A stretch of 32,093 nt of DNA, from assembly GCA_028277085.1 (NCBI GenBank), contig JANQHL010000164.1, positions 1 through 32,093 on the forward strand, read 5' to 3'. Position numbers and translations under genes: made by a program. The stretch's first letter is position 1; every line of letters starts with the position of its first letter. Under the pieces are notes generated by a model. The model saw nothing but the letters and a program-made list of their open reading frames with translations. It was not told the DNA's origin and searched no databases. Positions 31,785 to 32,093 of the stretch are shown in pieces. The DNA is from Flavobacteriaceae bacterium. Its GTDB lineage: Bacteria > Bacteroidota > Bacteroidia > Flavobacteriales > Flavobacteriaceae.

Positions 31785-32093
31785 ATGGCGGGACTTAAGG
31801 AACACTATTTCAAAAATGACACTGCCTGGCGAAAGTGGTTGCATAAAAATCACACCAACTCCGAAGGGATTTACCTGATCTTTTATAAAGTGGACCATGA
31901 AATGCCCAGCATGCGCTGGGAAGAAGCGGTACGGGTGGCACTGTGTTACGGTTGGATAGACAGTACGGTAAAAAGCCTGGGAAATGGGAAACGACGCCAG
32001 TACTTTTGCCCCCGCAAACCGAAAAGCGTTTGGAGCAAGGTAAACAAAGAGCATATCAAAGTGCTTGAACAAGCCGGACTTATGCATGAAAGT
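31785..32093 (+). CDS. YdeI/OmdA-family protein, N-terminal part (cut by window end)
   Basis: The frame begins at the ATG at 31785 and runs off the window after 103 codons. The visible part matches the YdeI/OmpD-associated (OmdA) family: W-R-K-W-L near the start, SMRWEEAVRVALCYGWIDS, and FCPRKPKSVWSKVNKEH. These are small cytoplasmic proteins; some are linked to protection against bacteriocins or antimicrobial peptides, but the mechanism is unclear. It starts 6 nt after the M20 gene, so it is probably in the same transcription unit. Confidence 0.85.
   Translation, partial: MAGLKEHYFKNDTAWRKWLHKNHTNSEGIYLIFYKVDHEMPSMRWEEAVRVALCYGWIDSTVKSLGNGKRRQYFCPRKPKSVWSKVNKEHIKVLEQAGLMHES

Overview
The window looks like chromosomal DNA of a marine-type member of the Flavobacteriaceae (Bacteroidota). 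The evidence is a moderate GC level, starts that mostly lack a purine-rich Shine-Dalgarno, a promoter element of the Bacteroidota type TAnnTTTG, Bacteroidota-style lipoproteins, and gene families typical of that group. The assignment is inferred from style and content; no marker gene is present. I saw no rRNA, tRNA, CRISPR array, transposase or integrase.

Layout. (1) 1-577: the tail of an unknown gene and a GNAT acetyltransferase. (2) 594-4958, minus strand: a fermentation operon pflB-pflA-OFA transporter (pyruvate to acetyl-CoA plus formate, PFL activation, and probable monocarboxylate/formate transport). A perfect 13-bp hairpin sits over the start of pflA. (3) 5268-14241, plus strand: fatty-acid degradation. 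A long-chain acyl-CoA synthetase stands alone. It is followed by marR, a fused 3-hydroxyacyl-CoA dehydrogenase/enoyl-CoA hydratase (FadN order), a thiolase and a long (VLCAD-like) acyl-CoA dehydrogenase, ending at a strong terminator. A perfect 30-bp palindrome lies at the marR promoter. Two non-metabolic genes are embedded in the operon: a membrane-anchored unknown and a four-helix-bundle (S23-type) gene with inverted-repeat flanks. (4) 14336-15763: a group II PLP-dependent decarboxylase.

(5) 15994-18653 is the accessory part and the best candidate for something new. It holds a 553-aa lipoprotein with a Gly/Ser linker, a hydrophobic segment and a small C-terminal domain that looks like a polymorphic-toxin tip. 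A small AT-rich gene in the immunity position starts 3 nt later. A second small lipoprotein follows, whose start looks frameshifted. The two lipoproteins share a leader sequence.

(6) 18947-23057: a trehalose module, with a GH15 (trehalase-like) enzyme divergent from a fused trehalose-6-phosphate synthase/phosphatase. (7) 23059-32093, plus strand, tightly packed: a secreted beta-propeller/double SnoaL protein, a TMEM175-type K+ channel, a secreted M1 aminopeptidase, an arginase-family protein with a Cys in place of a metal-ligand His, a true nitrilase, a GNAT enzyme, a zinc alcohol dehydrogenase, a secreted M20 hydrolase with an altered metal-site His, and the start of a YdeI/OmdA-family gene cut by the window end. 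Several of these genes overlap by 1-4 nt, so they are probably cotranscribed.
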